From Candidatus Equimonas enterica (GTDB lineage Bacteria; Bacteroidota; Bacteroidia; Bacteroidales; Bacteroidaceae), in the NCBI GenBank assembly GCA_018066225.1, contig JAGHRU010000171.1, positions 1-19,374 of the forward strand: DNA of 19,374 nt, written 5' to 3'. Position 1 is the first letter of the stretch, and each line of letters starts with the position of its first letter. Below the pieces are notes generated by a model. The model searched no databases. It worked only from the letters and a program-made list of their open reading frames with translations, and was not told the origin of the DNA. This document shows, one piece after another, positions 1 to 6,896 of this stretch. The position numbers and the translations under genes were made by a program.

Positions 1-2
1 GC

Positions 3-1181
3 CATACCGACCGCGTCAGCATCGCCTTCTTCGAGACGATGTCGGGCTTCTCTACCACGGGGGCGACTGCCTTTGCCGATGTCGATGCCTTGCCTCATTC
101 CATTCTCTTCTGGCGCGGCTTGATGCACTGGCTTGGCGGTATGGGTATTGTCTTCTTTACGCTCGCGGTGCTTCCGCAGATGGGAAGCGGTGAGCAGAAA
201 CTCTTCTCAGCAGAAGCCACCGGGCTGAAACTGGGCAAACTCCACCCACGCATCTCCACCACGGCGCACTGGCTGTGGGGGCTGTATCTGATGCTGACGG
301 TGACGTGTACGACGGCCTATTACGTTTGTGGCATGACGCTCTTCGACGCGCTTTGCCATGCTTTCAGCACCGTCGCTACGGGTGGTTTCTCCACGCATAC
401 GGCTTCTTTCGCTTACTTCCAGTCGCCAGCGTTGGAGTATGTGGCGGTGGGCTTTATGTTCTTGGCTTCCATCAACTTCGCACTGCTCTATCTGCTGCTC
501 GTCAAGCGCCGCTTTCGTCAAGTGCGCCGCGATGACGAGTTCCGCTTCTTCACCGGTCTCGTGCTCGGCTCTGTGGCCTACATCGCTGTCGTCTTGATGC
601 TGACGACCGACATGCCGGCAGAGGGTGCGTTTCGTGCCGCCCTCTTCAATGTCGTGTCTTTGCAATCTACCACAGGCTTCACGACAGTAGATTTTACTTA
701 CTGGCATCCTACGGTGTGGATGCTGCTGACTGTCATCTCGTGCATTGGCTCTTGCGCAGGCAGCACAAGCGGTGGCATCAAGTGCGTCCGCATCATCACG
801 CTAATCAAACTTGTGCGCAACGAGATAAATTACAGCCTGCATCCGCGTGCTGTCCTTCAACTTCGTGTCTGCAATCAGCCCATCACCTATCCCGTGGTAC
901 GCAGCATCTTTGTCTATCTCACCCTCTACGTTGCGCTCCTCATGGCAGGCATTGTTGCCTTGCTGTGCATGGACATCACCTTGGTCGATGCCATCGGTCT
1001 TTGCATCTCATCTTTCAGCAACATCGGTCCTTCCTTTGGTGAGCACATCGGTCCGCTTGAAACGTGGGGTAACTTGCCCGATGGTGCGCCTTGGATCAAC
1101 TCCTTCTTGATGCTGGCTGGGCGTTTGGAGGTATTCTCCTTGCTATTGCCATTCTTCCCGAAGTTCTGGAAAAGTTATTAG
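3..1181 (+). CDS. trkH: TrkH-family potassium uptake channel subunit, 5'-truncated by the window edge
   Basis: The frame is open from base 3 and runs off the left edge; 392 C-terminal residues are visible of a family usually about 480-500 long. TrkH forms the K+-conducting pore in the inner membrane, normally gated by a cytoplasmic TrkA/KtrA-type NAD-binding partner, which is not in view. All four degenerate selectivity-filter loops can be read: GFSTTGAT (about visible residues 15-22), STVATGGFST (122-131), STTGFTTVDF (222-231) and SSFSNIGPSFG (336-346). The glycine-rich CAGSTSGGIK segment follows filter 3, where TrkH proteins carry their intramembrane hinge. The tail MLAGRLEVFSLLLPFFPKFW is the standard family ending. 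The gene is followed after 8 nt by a 5'-nucleotidase, so they are probably co-transcribed. Family is clear; the partner and start are unseen. Confidence 0.95.
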   Translation, partial: HTDRVSIAFFETMSGFSTTGATAFADVDALPHSILFWRGLMHWLGGMGIVFFTLAVLPQMGSGEQKLFSAEATGLKLGKLHPRISTTAHWLWGLYLMLTVTCTTAYYVCGMTLFDALCHAFSTVATGGFSTHTASFAYFQSPALEYVAVGFMFLASINFALLYLLLVKRRFRQVRRDDEFRFFTGLVLGSVAYIAVVLMLTTDMPAEGAFRAALFNVVSLQSTTGFTTVDFTYWHPTVWMLLTVISCIGSCAGSTSGGIKCVRIITLIKLVRNEINYSLHPRAVLQLRVCNQPITYPVVRSIFVYLTLYVALLMAGIVALLCMDITLVDAIGLCISSFSNIGPSFGEHIGPLETWGNLPDGAPWINSFLMLAGRLEVFSLLLPFFPKFWKSY

Positions 1182-1189
1182 TCTTCCCT

Positions 1190-2629
1190 ATGATTCGTCG
1201 TATTCTCACCCTTGGCAGCCTCTGCTGTCTGCTGTCGGTTGCGCCGCTCTGGGCGCAGCGCGACACCTTGCGCATCCTCTCCGTCAATGATATGCACGCT
1301 AATTTGGAGCGCATGCCGCGGCTGGCTGCTGTGGCCGATAGCCTTCGTGCCATCGATCCCGACCTCATCGTGCTCTCCGCAGGCGACAACCGCACTGGCA
1401 ACCCCTATAACGACCGCCACGAAATAGCCGCGTATCCTATGGCGGCACTGATGAACGCTATCGGCTTCGACGCTACTGCTGTCGGCAATCACGAGTGGGA
1501 CGAAGGGCCAGAAGGGCTGCGGCGTGTGGCCAACCTGGCCTCATTTCCTTTCCTCTGCTGCAATGTCAGTGCGCCAGACAGCCTGTCTCTGCCCATCCGT
1601 CCCTACGCGATACGTTGCGTGAGAGGCGTTAGGATAGGGCTGCTCGGCGCATTGCAGACCAATCAAGGCGGCATCCCCGATAGCCATCCAAGCAAAGTGA
1701 AGCAGCTCTCTTTCCGCAAGGCTGACGAGGCCATCGGCGACTTCGCTTGGCTGCGTGAGGCTTGCGACTACCTTATCCTGCTCTCCCACGACGGCTACGA
1801 GGCAGACATCGTGACCGCTGGCCGCTATCCCTATTTCGACCAAATCGTCGGCGGACATACCCACACCTTGGCCCCGGCTAACGATATGCACAGTGGCGTG
1901 CTCATCACGCAGGCCAAGAACAAGGTGGCCTATGCCAACCTTACCACCATCGTCGTAGAGCGTGGCAAGGTGGTGAGCAAGACCTCGGAGATCATCGACG
2001 TGGCGCATTTCGGCCGCAGCAATGCCGATGTGGAGGCTCTGGTGGCCACCTTTAAGAAGAATGCCGAGATGGAGCGTGTGCTGACTACGGTGGCGCGTCC
2101 GTTTCAGTCGAGGGAGGAGTTGGGCAACATGGTCTGCGACGCACTGCTTGCTGGCACAGGGGCAGACATCGCCTTGCAAAACGGTGGCGGCGTGCGCTAC
2201 GACAGTTTCCCTGCAGGCCCGATGACGGTGGGTGATGTCCTCACGCTCGATCCCTTTGGCAATGAAGTGGTGGCTTTCACGATGACGGGGCGGGAGGTGG
2301 CTGCCTACATCCAGCAGTGCTACGCCTACGATGAGAAGCAAGTGCCTTTCGTCGGCGGACTCCGCTATACCATGACGGTGGATGCCGACAAGTCACCTAT
2401 CAGCATCAGTCTTACCGGTAGCGATGGCACGCCGTTTGACCTCGACAAGACCTATTGCCTTGTGACCAATTCCTATGTCAGCGCCATCTTGCCTGTGCCT
2501 GCCTCGGGGGCAGGAGAGAACACCTATGTCGTAGCGGCCGACCATATCATTCGCTATCTTCAGCAACAGCCTTCGGTGGACTACCAAGGCACACATCGCG
2601 CTACGGTCATCGTGCAGCCGAAGAAATAG
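1190..2629 (+). CDS. Secreted 5'-nucleotidase / UshA-like metallophosphatase
   Basis: Predicted exported 5'-nucleotidase of 479 aa that would hydrolyse nucleoside phosphates (or related phosphoesters) in the periplasm or at the surface. The start at 1190 is chosen because it opens a signal peptide (MIRRILTLGSLCCLLSVAPLWAQ); the longer open frame back to 1091 lies inside trkH. The N-terminal dinuclear-metal phosphoesterase domain shows NDMHAN (D34, H36), SAGDN (D66), GNHEWD (N100, H101), LLSHDG (H200) and GGHTHT (H223, H225). The C-terminal substrate-binding domain shows LGNMVCDALL (311-320), NGGGVRYD (331-338) and DPFGNEV (354-360). Both domains are fused here; in some Bacteroidetes they are separate genes. 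No lipobox or sorting tail is seen. Exact substrate (AMP, UDP-sugar, other) cannot be read from sequence. Confidence 0.92.
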   Translation: MIRRILTLGSLCCLLSVAPLWAQRDTLRILSVNDMHANLERMPRLAAVADSLRAIDPDLIVLSAGDNRTGNPYNDRHEIAAYPMAALMNAIGFDATAVGNHEWDEGPEGLRRVANLASFPFLCCNVSAPDSLSLPIRPYAIRCVRGVRIGLLGALQTNQGGIPDSHPSKVKQLSFRKADEAIGDFAWLREACDYLILLSHDGYEADIVTAGRYPYFDQIVGGHTHTLAPANDMHSGVLITQAKNKVAYANLTTIVVERGKVVSKTSEIIDVAHFGRSNADVEALVATFKKNAEMERVLTTVARPFQSREELGNMVCDALLAGTGADIALQNGGGVRYDSFPAGPMTVGDVLTLDPFGNEVVAFTMTGREVAAYIQQCYAYDEKQVPFVGGLRYTMTVDADKSPISISLTGSDGTPFDLDKTYCLVTNSYVSAILPVPASGAGENTYVVAADHIIRYLQQQPSVDYQGTHRATVIVQPKK

Positions 2630-2644
2630 CGCAGCCGCAAAGAA

Positions 2645-2688
2645 AAGCAAAAGCCCGAGCATCCGTGATGGTGCTCGGGCTTTTGCTT
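2645..2688. terminator. Bidirectional rho-independent terminator between convergent genes
   Basis: A perfect 17-bp inverted repeat (arm AAGCAAAAGCCCGAGCA at 2645-2661, complement at 2672-2688) encloses a 10-nt loop. Its A-rich outer left arm and T-rich outer right arm give a U-tract in both directions. It lies between the stop of the 5'-nucleotidase (+) and the stop of hppA (-), so it can end both transcripts. Confidence 0.93.
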
Positions 2689-2706
2689 ATAGACTGATGG
2701 GGCTGA

Positions 2707-5106
2707 CTAACTGCGCGTGGTCATCTTGTAGAAGGAACGATAGACGCAGTAGAGGGCGATGGCGATGAAGACGATGCCCACAGCAGGGGCGATGTCGCGG
2801 AACCCTTCGCTGATGCCGATTTCCATAGCGAGCGTACCAAAGAGCGTCGTAAACTTGATGATGGGATTGAGGGCTACGGAACTGGTGTCCTTGAAGGGGT
2901 CGCCAACGGTGTCACCCACGACGGAAGCGTCGTGGAGGTCGGTGCCCTTGGCCTGCAAATCTACCTCAACGACTTTCTTGGCATTGTCCCATGCGCCACC
3001 AGCGTTGGCCATAAATACGGCTTGGAACAGGCCAAAGACGGCGATGGAGATGAGGTAACTGATGAAGAGGCAGACGGCGTCTTTGCCGCCCATACTGGCA
3101 GGGGAGGAGAGGCAGGCGAAGCCCAAGGCGAAGCAGAAGACGGCGATGAACATGTTGATCATGCCTTTCTGCGCATACTCCGTGCAGATGGCCACCACCT
3201 TCTTCGACTTGGCGATGTCGGCCTTCTTGGGGGCGTTGGGGTCGAGCGAGATGTTGCGCTTGATGTATTCCACAGCGCGGTTGGCACCTGTCGTCACGGC
3301 CTGCATGCTGGCGCCGGTAAACCAGAAGATGACGCAGCCGCCCAGCAGGAAGCCAAGGATGGAGTAGGGGTTGAGGAGATTGAGGATGGCAGCGGGGTCG
3401 ATGCCGAGGGTCTCCTTTATCATCAGGATGAGGGAGAAAATCATGGTGGTGGCACCTGCCACAGCAGTGCCGATGAGTACAGGCTTGGCCGTGGCTTTGA
3501 AGGTGTTGCCTGCGCCGTCGTTGGCCTCGAGATAGTACTTGGCTTTCTCAAAGTCGGGCGTGAAACCAAACTCCTGCTCTATCTCTGCCGTTGCCTTCTG
3601 CTTGTCGTCTTCGATGAGGGAGAGTTCATAGACTGACTGTGCGTTGTCGGTGACAGGCCCATAGCTATCGACGGCTATCGTGACAGGCCCCATACCGAGC
3701 ATACCGAAGGCTACCAGACCGAAGGCGAAGATGGAGTAGTAGTCGCCGAAGATGGCGTCCATGCCAAAGATGTGGGAAGCCAAGTAACTCACGAGCATCA
3801 GCAAGAAGAAGACGAAGCCTGTCCAGAAACTGCCGAAGTTGCCCGACACAAGGCCCGAGAGGATGTTGAGCGACGCGCCGCCTTGGCGGGAGGTCTCTAC
3901 CACTTCGCCTACATGGATAGAGGTCGGCGAGGTGAAGAGTTTGGTCACCTCGGGGATGAGGGCTGCACCCAGCGTACCGCAACTGATGATGATGGAGAGG
4001 CCGAGCCAGTAGTTGCCGCCCATGTCGCCAAGGAGGAAGTAACTGGCGCAGAACGTGCCCACGATGGAGAGCAGCGAGGTAATCCACACCAAGTGGGTCA
4101 GCGGGTCTTCAAAGTTGATGTCGTCGGCGTTGGCGTAGCGCGCACGCGAGAGGCCGCAGTTGATGTAGTAGGAGATGACGGAGGTGATGATGCCCAGGAT
4201 GCGCATCACGAATATCCACACGAGCAGTTGTATCTGGTATTGTGGTGCTACGGCCAGCAGGATAAACGACACAAGGGCCACGCCAGTGACGCCGTAGGTC
4301 TCAAAGCCGTCTGCCGTCGGGCCTATGCTGTCGCCCGCATTGTCGCCCGTACAGTCGGCTATGACGCCCGGGTTGCGGGGGTCGTCTTCGCCTATCTTAA
4401 ACACCACTTTCATCAGGTCGCTACCGATGTCGGCTATCTTGGTGAAGATGCCGCCTGCAATGCGCAGTGCGCTGGCGCCCAGAGACTCACCGATGGCAAA
4501 GCCGATGAAGCAACTGCCTGCCAAGTGCTCGGGCATGAAGAGCAGGATGATGAGCATCAGCAGGAGCTCAATGCAGATAAGCAACACGCCGATGCTCATG
4601 CCAGCTCCCAGCGGGATGTTGAGCAGCTTGAGCGGCTTGCGGCGCAGCGAGGCGAAGGCCATGCGGCTGTTGGCGTAGGTGTTCATACGCACGCCAAACC
4701 ATGCCACGAAGTAGGAGCCGAGCACGCCGATAATCGTCCAGCCCAGTATCAAGAATACCGCACCGGCACTGGCGTCTTGGAGCAGGCCGAAATACAGCGC
4801 GATGGCCACGCCGATGAAGAGAAAGAGGGCGGCGAGAAACTTGCCTTGCTCGCGCAGATAGGTGCTGCAAGTCTTGAAGATGACGTCGCCGATGGCGAGC
4901 ATCGACTTGTGGGCTTTGAGGCGGCGAACTTTATAGAATTGGCGACAGCCGAAAAATATACCTAAGATAACGACAAGAAATCCCCAGTACAGCACTTGTG
5001 TTTTGCTGTCTTGGGCGAACCCCGCAGGCATTTTCAGATTGGCCTCACTGGCGGTGAGGGCTGCGGGTAGCATCAGCAGGGCTAATGCGGTGAGTATTTT
5101 CTTCAT
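2707..5106 (-). CDS. hppA: Membrane-bound proton/sodium-pumping pyrophosphatase, divergent K+-independent type
   Basis: Integral inner-membrane pump of 799 aa that couples PPi hydrolysis to export of H+ (or Na+). Catalytic blocks are present: GGIFTKIADIGSDL (218-231), EDDPRNPGVIAD (240-251), CTGDNAGDS (252-260), SYGPVTDNAQ (481-490), GGAWDNAKK (703-711) and GDTVGDPFKDTS (731-742). About 16 hydrophobic helices alternate with short loops, as expected. K537 in GNTFKATAKP sits where K+-independent enzymes carry Lys and K+-dependent ones carry Ala. Several blocks differ from the canonical form (NPGVIADCTGDNAGDSIGPTADGFE rather than the usual NVGDNVGD...GMxAD pattern), and the loop before GNTFK (about 498-530) is unusually long. 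The N-terminus resembles a signal peptide (MKKILTALALLMLPAALTAS) before the first retained helix. It is monocistronic with its own promoter. Family is certain; ion specificity and subclass are inferred. Confidence 0.95.
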   Translation of the reverse strand: MKKILTALALLMLPAALTASEANLKMPAGFAQDSKTQVLYWGFLVVILGIFFGCRQFYKVRRLKAHKSMLAIGDVIFKTCSTYLREQGKFLAALFLFIGVAIALYFGLLQDASAGAVFLILGWTIIGVLGSYFVAWFGVRMNTYANSRMAFASLRRKPLKLLNIPLGAGMSIGVLLICIELLLMLIILLFMPEHLAGSCFIGFAIGESLGASALRIAGGIFTKIADIGSDLMKVVFKIGEDDPRNPGVIADCTGDNAGDSIGPTADGFETYGVTGVALVSFILLAVAPQYQIQLLVWIFVMRILGIITSVISYYINCGLSRARYANADDINFEDPLTHLVWITSLLSIVGTFCASYFLLGDMGGNYWLGLSIIISCGTLGAALIPEVTKLFTSPTSIHVGEVVETSRQGGASLNILSGLVSGNFGSFWTGFVFFLLMLVSYLASHIFGMDAIFGDYYSIFAFGLVAFGMLGMGPVTIAVDSYGPVTDNAQSVYELSLIEDDKQKATAEIEQEFGFTPDFEKAKYYLEANDGAGNTFKATAKPVLIGTAVAGATTMIFSLILMIKETLGIDPAAILNLLNPYSILGFLLGGCVIFWFTGASMQAVTTGANRAVEYIKRNISLDPNAPKKADIAKSKKVVAICTEYAQKGMINMFIAVFCFALGFACLSSPASMGGKDAVCLFISYLISIAVFGLFQAVFMANAGGAWDNAKKVVEVDLQAKGTDLHDASVVGDTVGDPFKDTSSVALNPIIKFTTLFGTLAMEIGISEGFRDIAPAVGIVFIAIALYCVYRSFYKMTTRS

Positions 5107-5159
5107 ATTTTATAGAGATTTTTATTACGTTATTAGGGCACTTTCGTGCGTAGCGGCTG

Positions 5160-5190
5160 TAAAGTTACGCATTTATTTCTGCTCCACAAA
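5160..5190 (-). promoter_or_regulatory. Bacteroidetes-type promoter of hppA
   Basis: On the minus strand a perfect -33 TTTG (5190-5187) and a 19-nt spacer lead to TAACTTTA (5167-5160), one base from the TAnnTTTG -7 consensus. It predicts an untranslated leader of about 50 nt before the hppA ATG at 5106. Confidence 0.7.
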
Positions 5191-5521
5191 GGATTGGAGG
5201 TGAAAAAGTCCGTTTTTTCTTCTTCCGCGCCCCTGCGCTCATAGGTGTGCAGCGGCGAGAAAGCACGATTGAAGCAGCGTGGAGCGTTTGGGGATTTTGC
5301 CGTAATTTTGTGCCGCCGTGTGGCGATTTTGGCTGCGCTGGCTTATCTGTTTTATTATGAGTGTGTTACGTCTTTATGCCCATGTGCCTGTCACGACAAG
5401 GACAGAGCGTGCAAACGACAGGGGCAGACCGTTTGCACGATTTGCCCAGACTGCTTTCACGACAAGGGCAGAGCATGACGATGTGCCTTGCGGTGGCTTA
5501 CGCGCGAGTGGGGTGGGGCAG
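5191..5521. other. Intergenic region without a supportable gene
   Basis: This stretch between the hppA promoter and the tRNA-Phe terminator holds the structured repeat copy A (listed separately) and a lone forward -7-like TAATTTTG at 5303-5310 with no -33 partner at the right distance. Short open frames here have no recognisable domain, overlap the repeat and lack typical signals, so I do not call a gene. A short non-coding transcript from the forward box is possible but unsupported. Confidence 0.5.
5391..5472. repeat. Structured intergenic repeat, copy A
   Basis: This element matches 16757-16838 in the same orientation, ungapped, at about 56 of 82 positions by hand count. Four GGGCAGA-like words occur at 5400 (GGACAGA), 5422, 5441 (inverted, TTTGCCC) and 5466, with spacings 22, 19 and 25 nt, exactly as in copy B. 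A hairpin pairs 5400-5413 with 5434-5447. An alternative perfect 9-bp stem pairs GTGCAAACG (5409-5417) with CGTTTGCAC (5430-5438). The edges also form a direct repeat, TCACGACAAGGACAGAGC at 5391-5408 and the same with one change at 5457-5474. The family is unknown to me. Confidence 0.7.
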
Positions 5522-5562
5522 AAAAAGCAAAGGTGACGTCCCGTGTGGGACATCACCTTTGC
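5522..5562 (-). terminator. Rho-independent terminator of tRNA-Phe
   Basis: A 16-bp stem with one mismatch pairs GCAAAGGTGACGTCCC (5527-5542) with 5547-5562 around a GTGT loop. On the minus strand it is followed directly by five Ts (5526-5522). It lies 20 nt beyond the 3' end of tRNA-Phe. Confidence 0.9.
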
Positions 5563-5581
5563 GGCATTGCTTGGCTTGGTG

Positions 5582-5654
5582 TGGTGCCACCAGGAATCGA
5601 ACCGGGGACACAAGGATTTTCAGTCCTTTGCTCTACCAACTGAGCTATAACACC
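5582..5654 (-). tRNA. tRNA-Phe (anticodon GAA)
   Basis: Reading the minus strand from 5654, the 73 nt fold as a cloverleaf. The acceptor is GGTGTTA with TGGCACC (two G-U pairs), and the D arm is GCTC-AGTTGGTA-GAGC. The anticodon arm is AAGGA-CTGAAAA-TCCTT with GAA at the anticodon, the variable loop is GTGTC, and the T arm is CCCGG-TTCGATT-CCTGG. The discriminator is A; the CCA end is not encoded. The T stem has a central C-U mismatch where relatives normally pair. The gene has its own promoter upstream and a strong terminator downstream, so it is probably transcribed independently of the hslR cluster. Confidence 0.96.
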
Positions 5655-5701
5655 GTGTCAGTTGCACCGCGTCGTGGTGCTTGCTGTGCCTTTTGCGGGT
5701 G

Positions 5702-5733
5702 CAAAATTACGAAGGATATTTGATATGACCAAA
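5702..5733 (-). promoter_or_regulatory. Promoter of tRNA-Phe
   Basis: The minus strand reads -33 TTTG (5733-5730), a 20-nt spacer, then a perfect -7 TAATTTTG (5709-5702). This lies 48 nt upstream of the mature tRNA 5' end. The -33 box sits inside the palindrome at 5726-5743. Confidence 0.8.
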
Positions 5734-5743
5734 TGTTTGGTCA
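5726..5743. other. Near-perfect palindrome overlapping the tRNA-Phe -33 box
   Basis: The palindrome is TGACCAAATGTTTGGTCA, with 8-bp arms and a 2-nt centre. On the plus strand it is followed by GG and six Ts, so it could act as a terminator in that direction, although no plus-strand gene ends there. On the minus strand it lies just after the hslR stop and covers the tRNA promoter -33, so it could be an operator or a transcript-end hairpin. Confidence 0.5.
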
Positions 5744-5765
5744 GGTTTTTTGTCCTTTTCTGCGA

Positions 5766-6188
5766 TTATTGTGTATCTGTCTCGTCTTCGTCGTCGATGA
5801 AGAGCGGCGTGATGCCATAATCGTCGCTCCATCGGTCTATGGCGCGACGCTCCTTCTTGGTGGGGCGTCCTGTGCCACGGGCTCTATCGACAAAGCCGCT
5901 GATTTTGCTCATTTCGAGGATGTCGTACTGGTCGGCGGTCGTGATGTTGTCGAGGACTTCGGGGATGAGTTTAGCCCCGACGCGTTTCTCGATACATTGT
6001 TTGACGCGAAAGGTGTAGGTGACAGGCGGCTTGCGGACGCTGATTTCGTCACCTTCTTTGACCATTCTGGACGGCTTGACGGGTTGGCCACCGATGGTGA
6101 TGCGTCCGTTCTTGCAGGCATCGGTAGCGATGGTGCGGGTCTTGTAGATGCGGGCGGCCCAAAGCCATTTGTCGAGGCGTGCTTCCAT
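5766..6188 (-). CDS. hslR: S4-domain RNA-binding protein, Hsp15-like
   Basis: A 140-aa protein of the Hsp15/HslR family. In E. coli this protein recognises stalled 50S subunits carrying peptidyl-tRNA and helps recycle them after heat shock. The S4 RNA-binding domain occupies about residues 1-65: RLDKWLWAARIYKTRTIA opens it, followed by ACKNGRITIGGQPVKPS and VKEGDEISV. The C-terminal part has the basic GTGRPTKKERRAIDRW segment, then an acidic tail (FIDDEDETDTQ). It starts 19 nt after the pth stop and runs in the same direction, and Pth also acts on peptidyl-tRNA, so the pairing makes functional sense. No promoter is visible directly upstream, so it is probably co-transcribed with pth. Confidence 0.92.
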   Translation of the reverse strand: MEARLDKWLWAARIYKTRTIATDACKNGRITIGGQPVKPSRMVKEGDEISVRKPPVTYTFRVKQCIEKRVGAKLIPEVLDNITTADQYDILEMSKISGFVDRARGTGRPTKKERRAIDRWSDDYGITPLFIDDEDETDTQ

Positions 6189-6207
6189 GCGGGGGGGGAG
6201 GTTGGGG

Positions 6208-6768
6208 CTATTTGTTGTTGTATAGGCACATGGTGCGGTCTATGCCTTGCAGCGCGAAACCCTTGACCGCGTCGGCGGCTACGGCCAGCCGCTCGGGCAT
6301 GAGGCTGAGATCTTCGCTCGTAAATTCGCCGAGCACGAAATCCACTTGACCGCCGCGTGGGAAGTCGTTACCGATGCCAAAGCGCAGACGTGCATACTGC
6401 TGGCTGCCGAGGACTTGCGAGATGTGGCGCAGCCCGTTGTGTCCGGCCTCACTGCCCGAGGGCTTGAGGCGTATCGCGCCGAATGGGAGCGACAGGTCGT
6501 CAACGGCCACGAGCATATTCTCCACCGCTATCTTGCGCTCGCGCAGCCAATAGCGCACAGCATTGCCCGAGAGATTCATGTAGGTGGAGGGTTTCAGCAG
6601 CAGGAGTTGCTGATTTTTGCAGCGGACGGTGGTGACGAAGCCGTAGCGACGGTCTTCCCATGTGGCGTTGGCGTCGGCCGCGATTTTGTCCACGATGCGA
6701 AAGCCGATGTTGTGGCGTGTCTTGGCGTACTCGTCACCGATGTTGCCTAAACCGACGATAAGGTGCAT
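6208..6768 (-). CDS. pth: Peptidyl-tRNA hydrolase
   Basis: A 186-aa bacterial Pth that cleaves the ester bond of peptidyl-tRNAs released prematurely from ribosomes, in the cytoplasm. The N-terminus MHLIVGLGNIGDEYAKTRHN carries the substrate-binding Asn (N9) and the catalytic His (H19). The common GLGNPG is GLGNIG here, which I also associate with other Bacteroidetes members. Further family blocks are KPSTYMNLSG, VAVDDLSLPFGAIRLKPSG and GHNGLRHI. Length matches the family (about 185-195). It lies between rplY and the Hsp15-like gene; the terminator-like hairpin at 6813-6866 separates it from rplY, so expression may depend on readthrough. Confidence 0.96.
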   Translation of the reverse strand: MHLIVGLGNIGDEYAKTRHNIGFRIVDKIAADANATWEDRRYGFVTTVRCKNQQLLLLKPSTYMNLSGNAVRYWLRERKIAVENMLVAVDDLSLPFGAIRLKPSGSEAGHNGLRHISQVLGSQQYARLRFGIGNDFPRGGQVDFVLGEFTSEDLSLMPERLAVAADAVKGFALQGIDRTMCLYNNK

Positions 6769-6812
6769 AGTGTGGGGAGGATGTGGGTTAGGGATGGACG
6801 ATACCGCTATAT

Positions 6813-6866
6813 ATAAAAGAGGAATTAGGAAGATGGAGACGACGTGTCACCTTTTCCCAATTCCTC
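6813..6866 (-). terminator. Terminator or attenuator between rplY and pth
   Basis: A 13-bp stem with one A-C mismatch pairs GAGGAATTAGGAA (6819-6831) with TTCCCAATTCCTC (6854-6866) across a 22-nt loop. On the minus strand it is followed by TTTTAT. It lies 31 nt after the rplY stop. I see no promoter between it and pth, so partial termination is more likely than a full stop. Confidence 0.6.
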
Positions 6867-6896
6867 TCTCTTATGCGATGTATGCGTGGTCAGTGT

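Noticed and set aside
3772..4965. Open frame of 397 codons on the plus strand opposite hppA
   Set aside because: Its translation is rich in His, Asp and Glu with no domain, and it mirrors the well-conserved pyrophosphatase on the other strand; a high-GC shadow.
5303..5310. Forward TAATTTTG as a promoter for a hidden gene or small RNA
   Set aside because: The -7 box is good, but no TTTG lies 19-21 nt upstream and no credible product or plus-strand terminator follows; kept only as a remark.
5391..5474. CRISPR array
   Set aside because: There are only two imperfect direct repeats of 18 nt, no regular spacers and no cas genes in the window.
5245..5723. Several open frames of 60-120 codons on the plus strand around repeat copy A and tRNA-Phe
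   Set aside because: They run through the repeat, the terminator and the tRNA gene and have no conserved-looking protein sequence.
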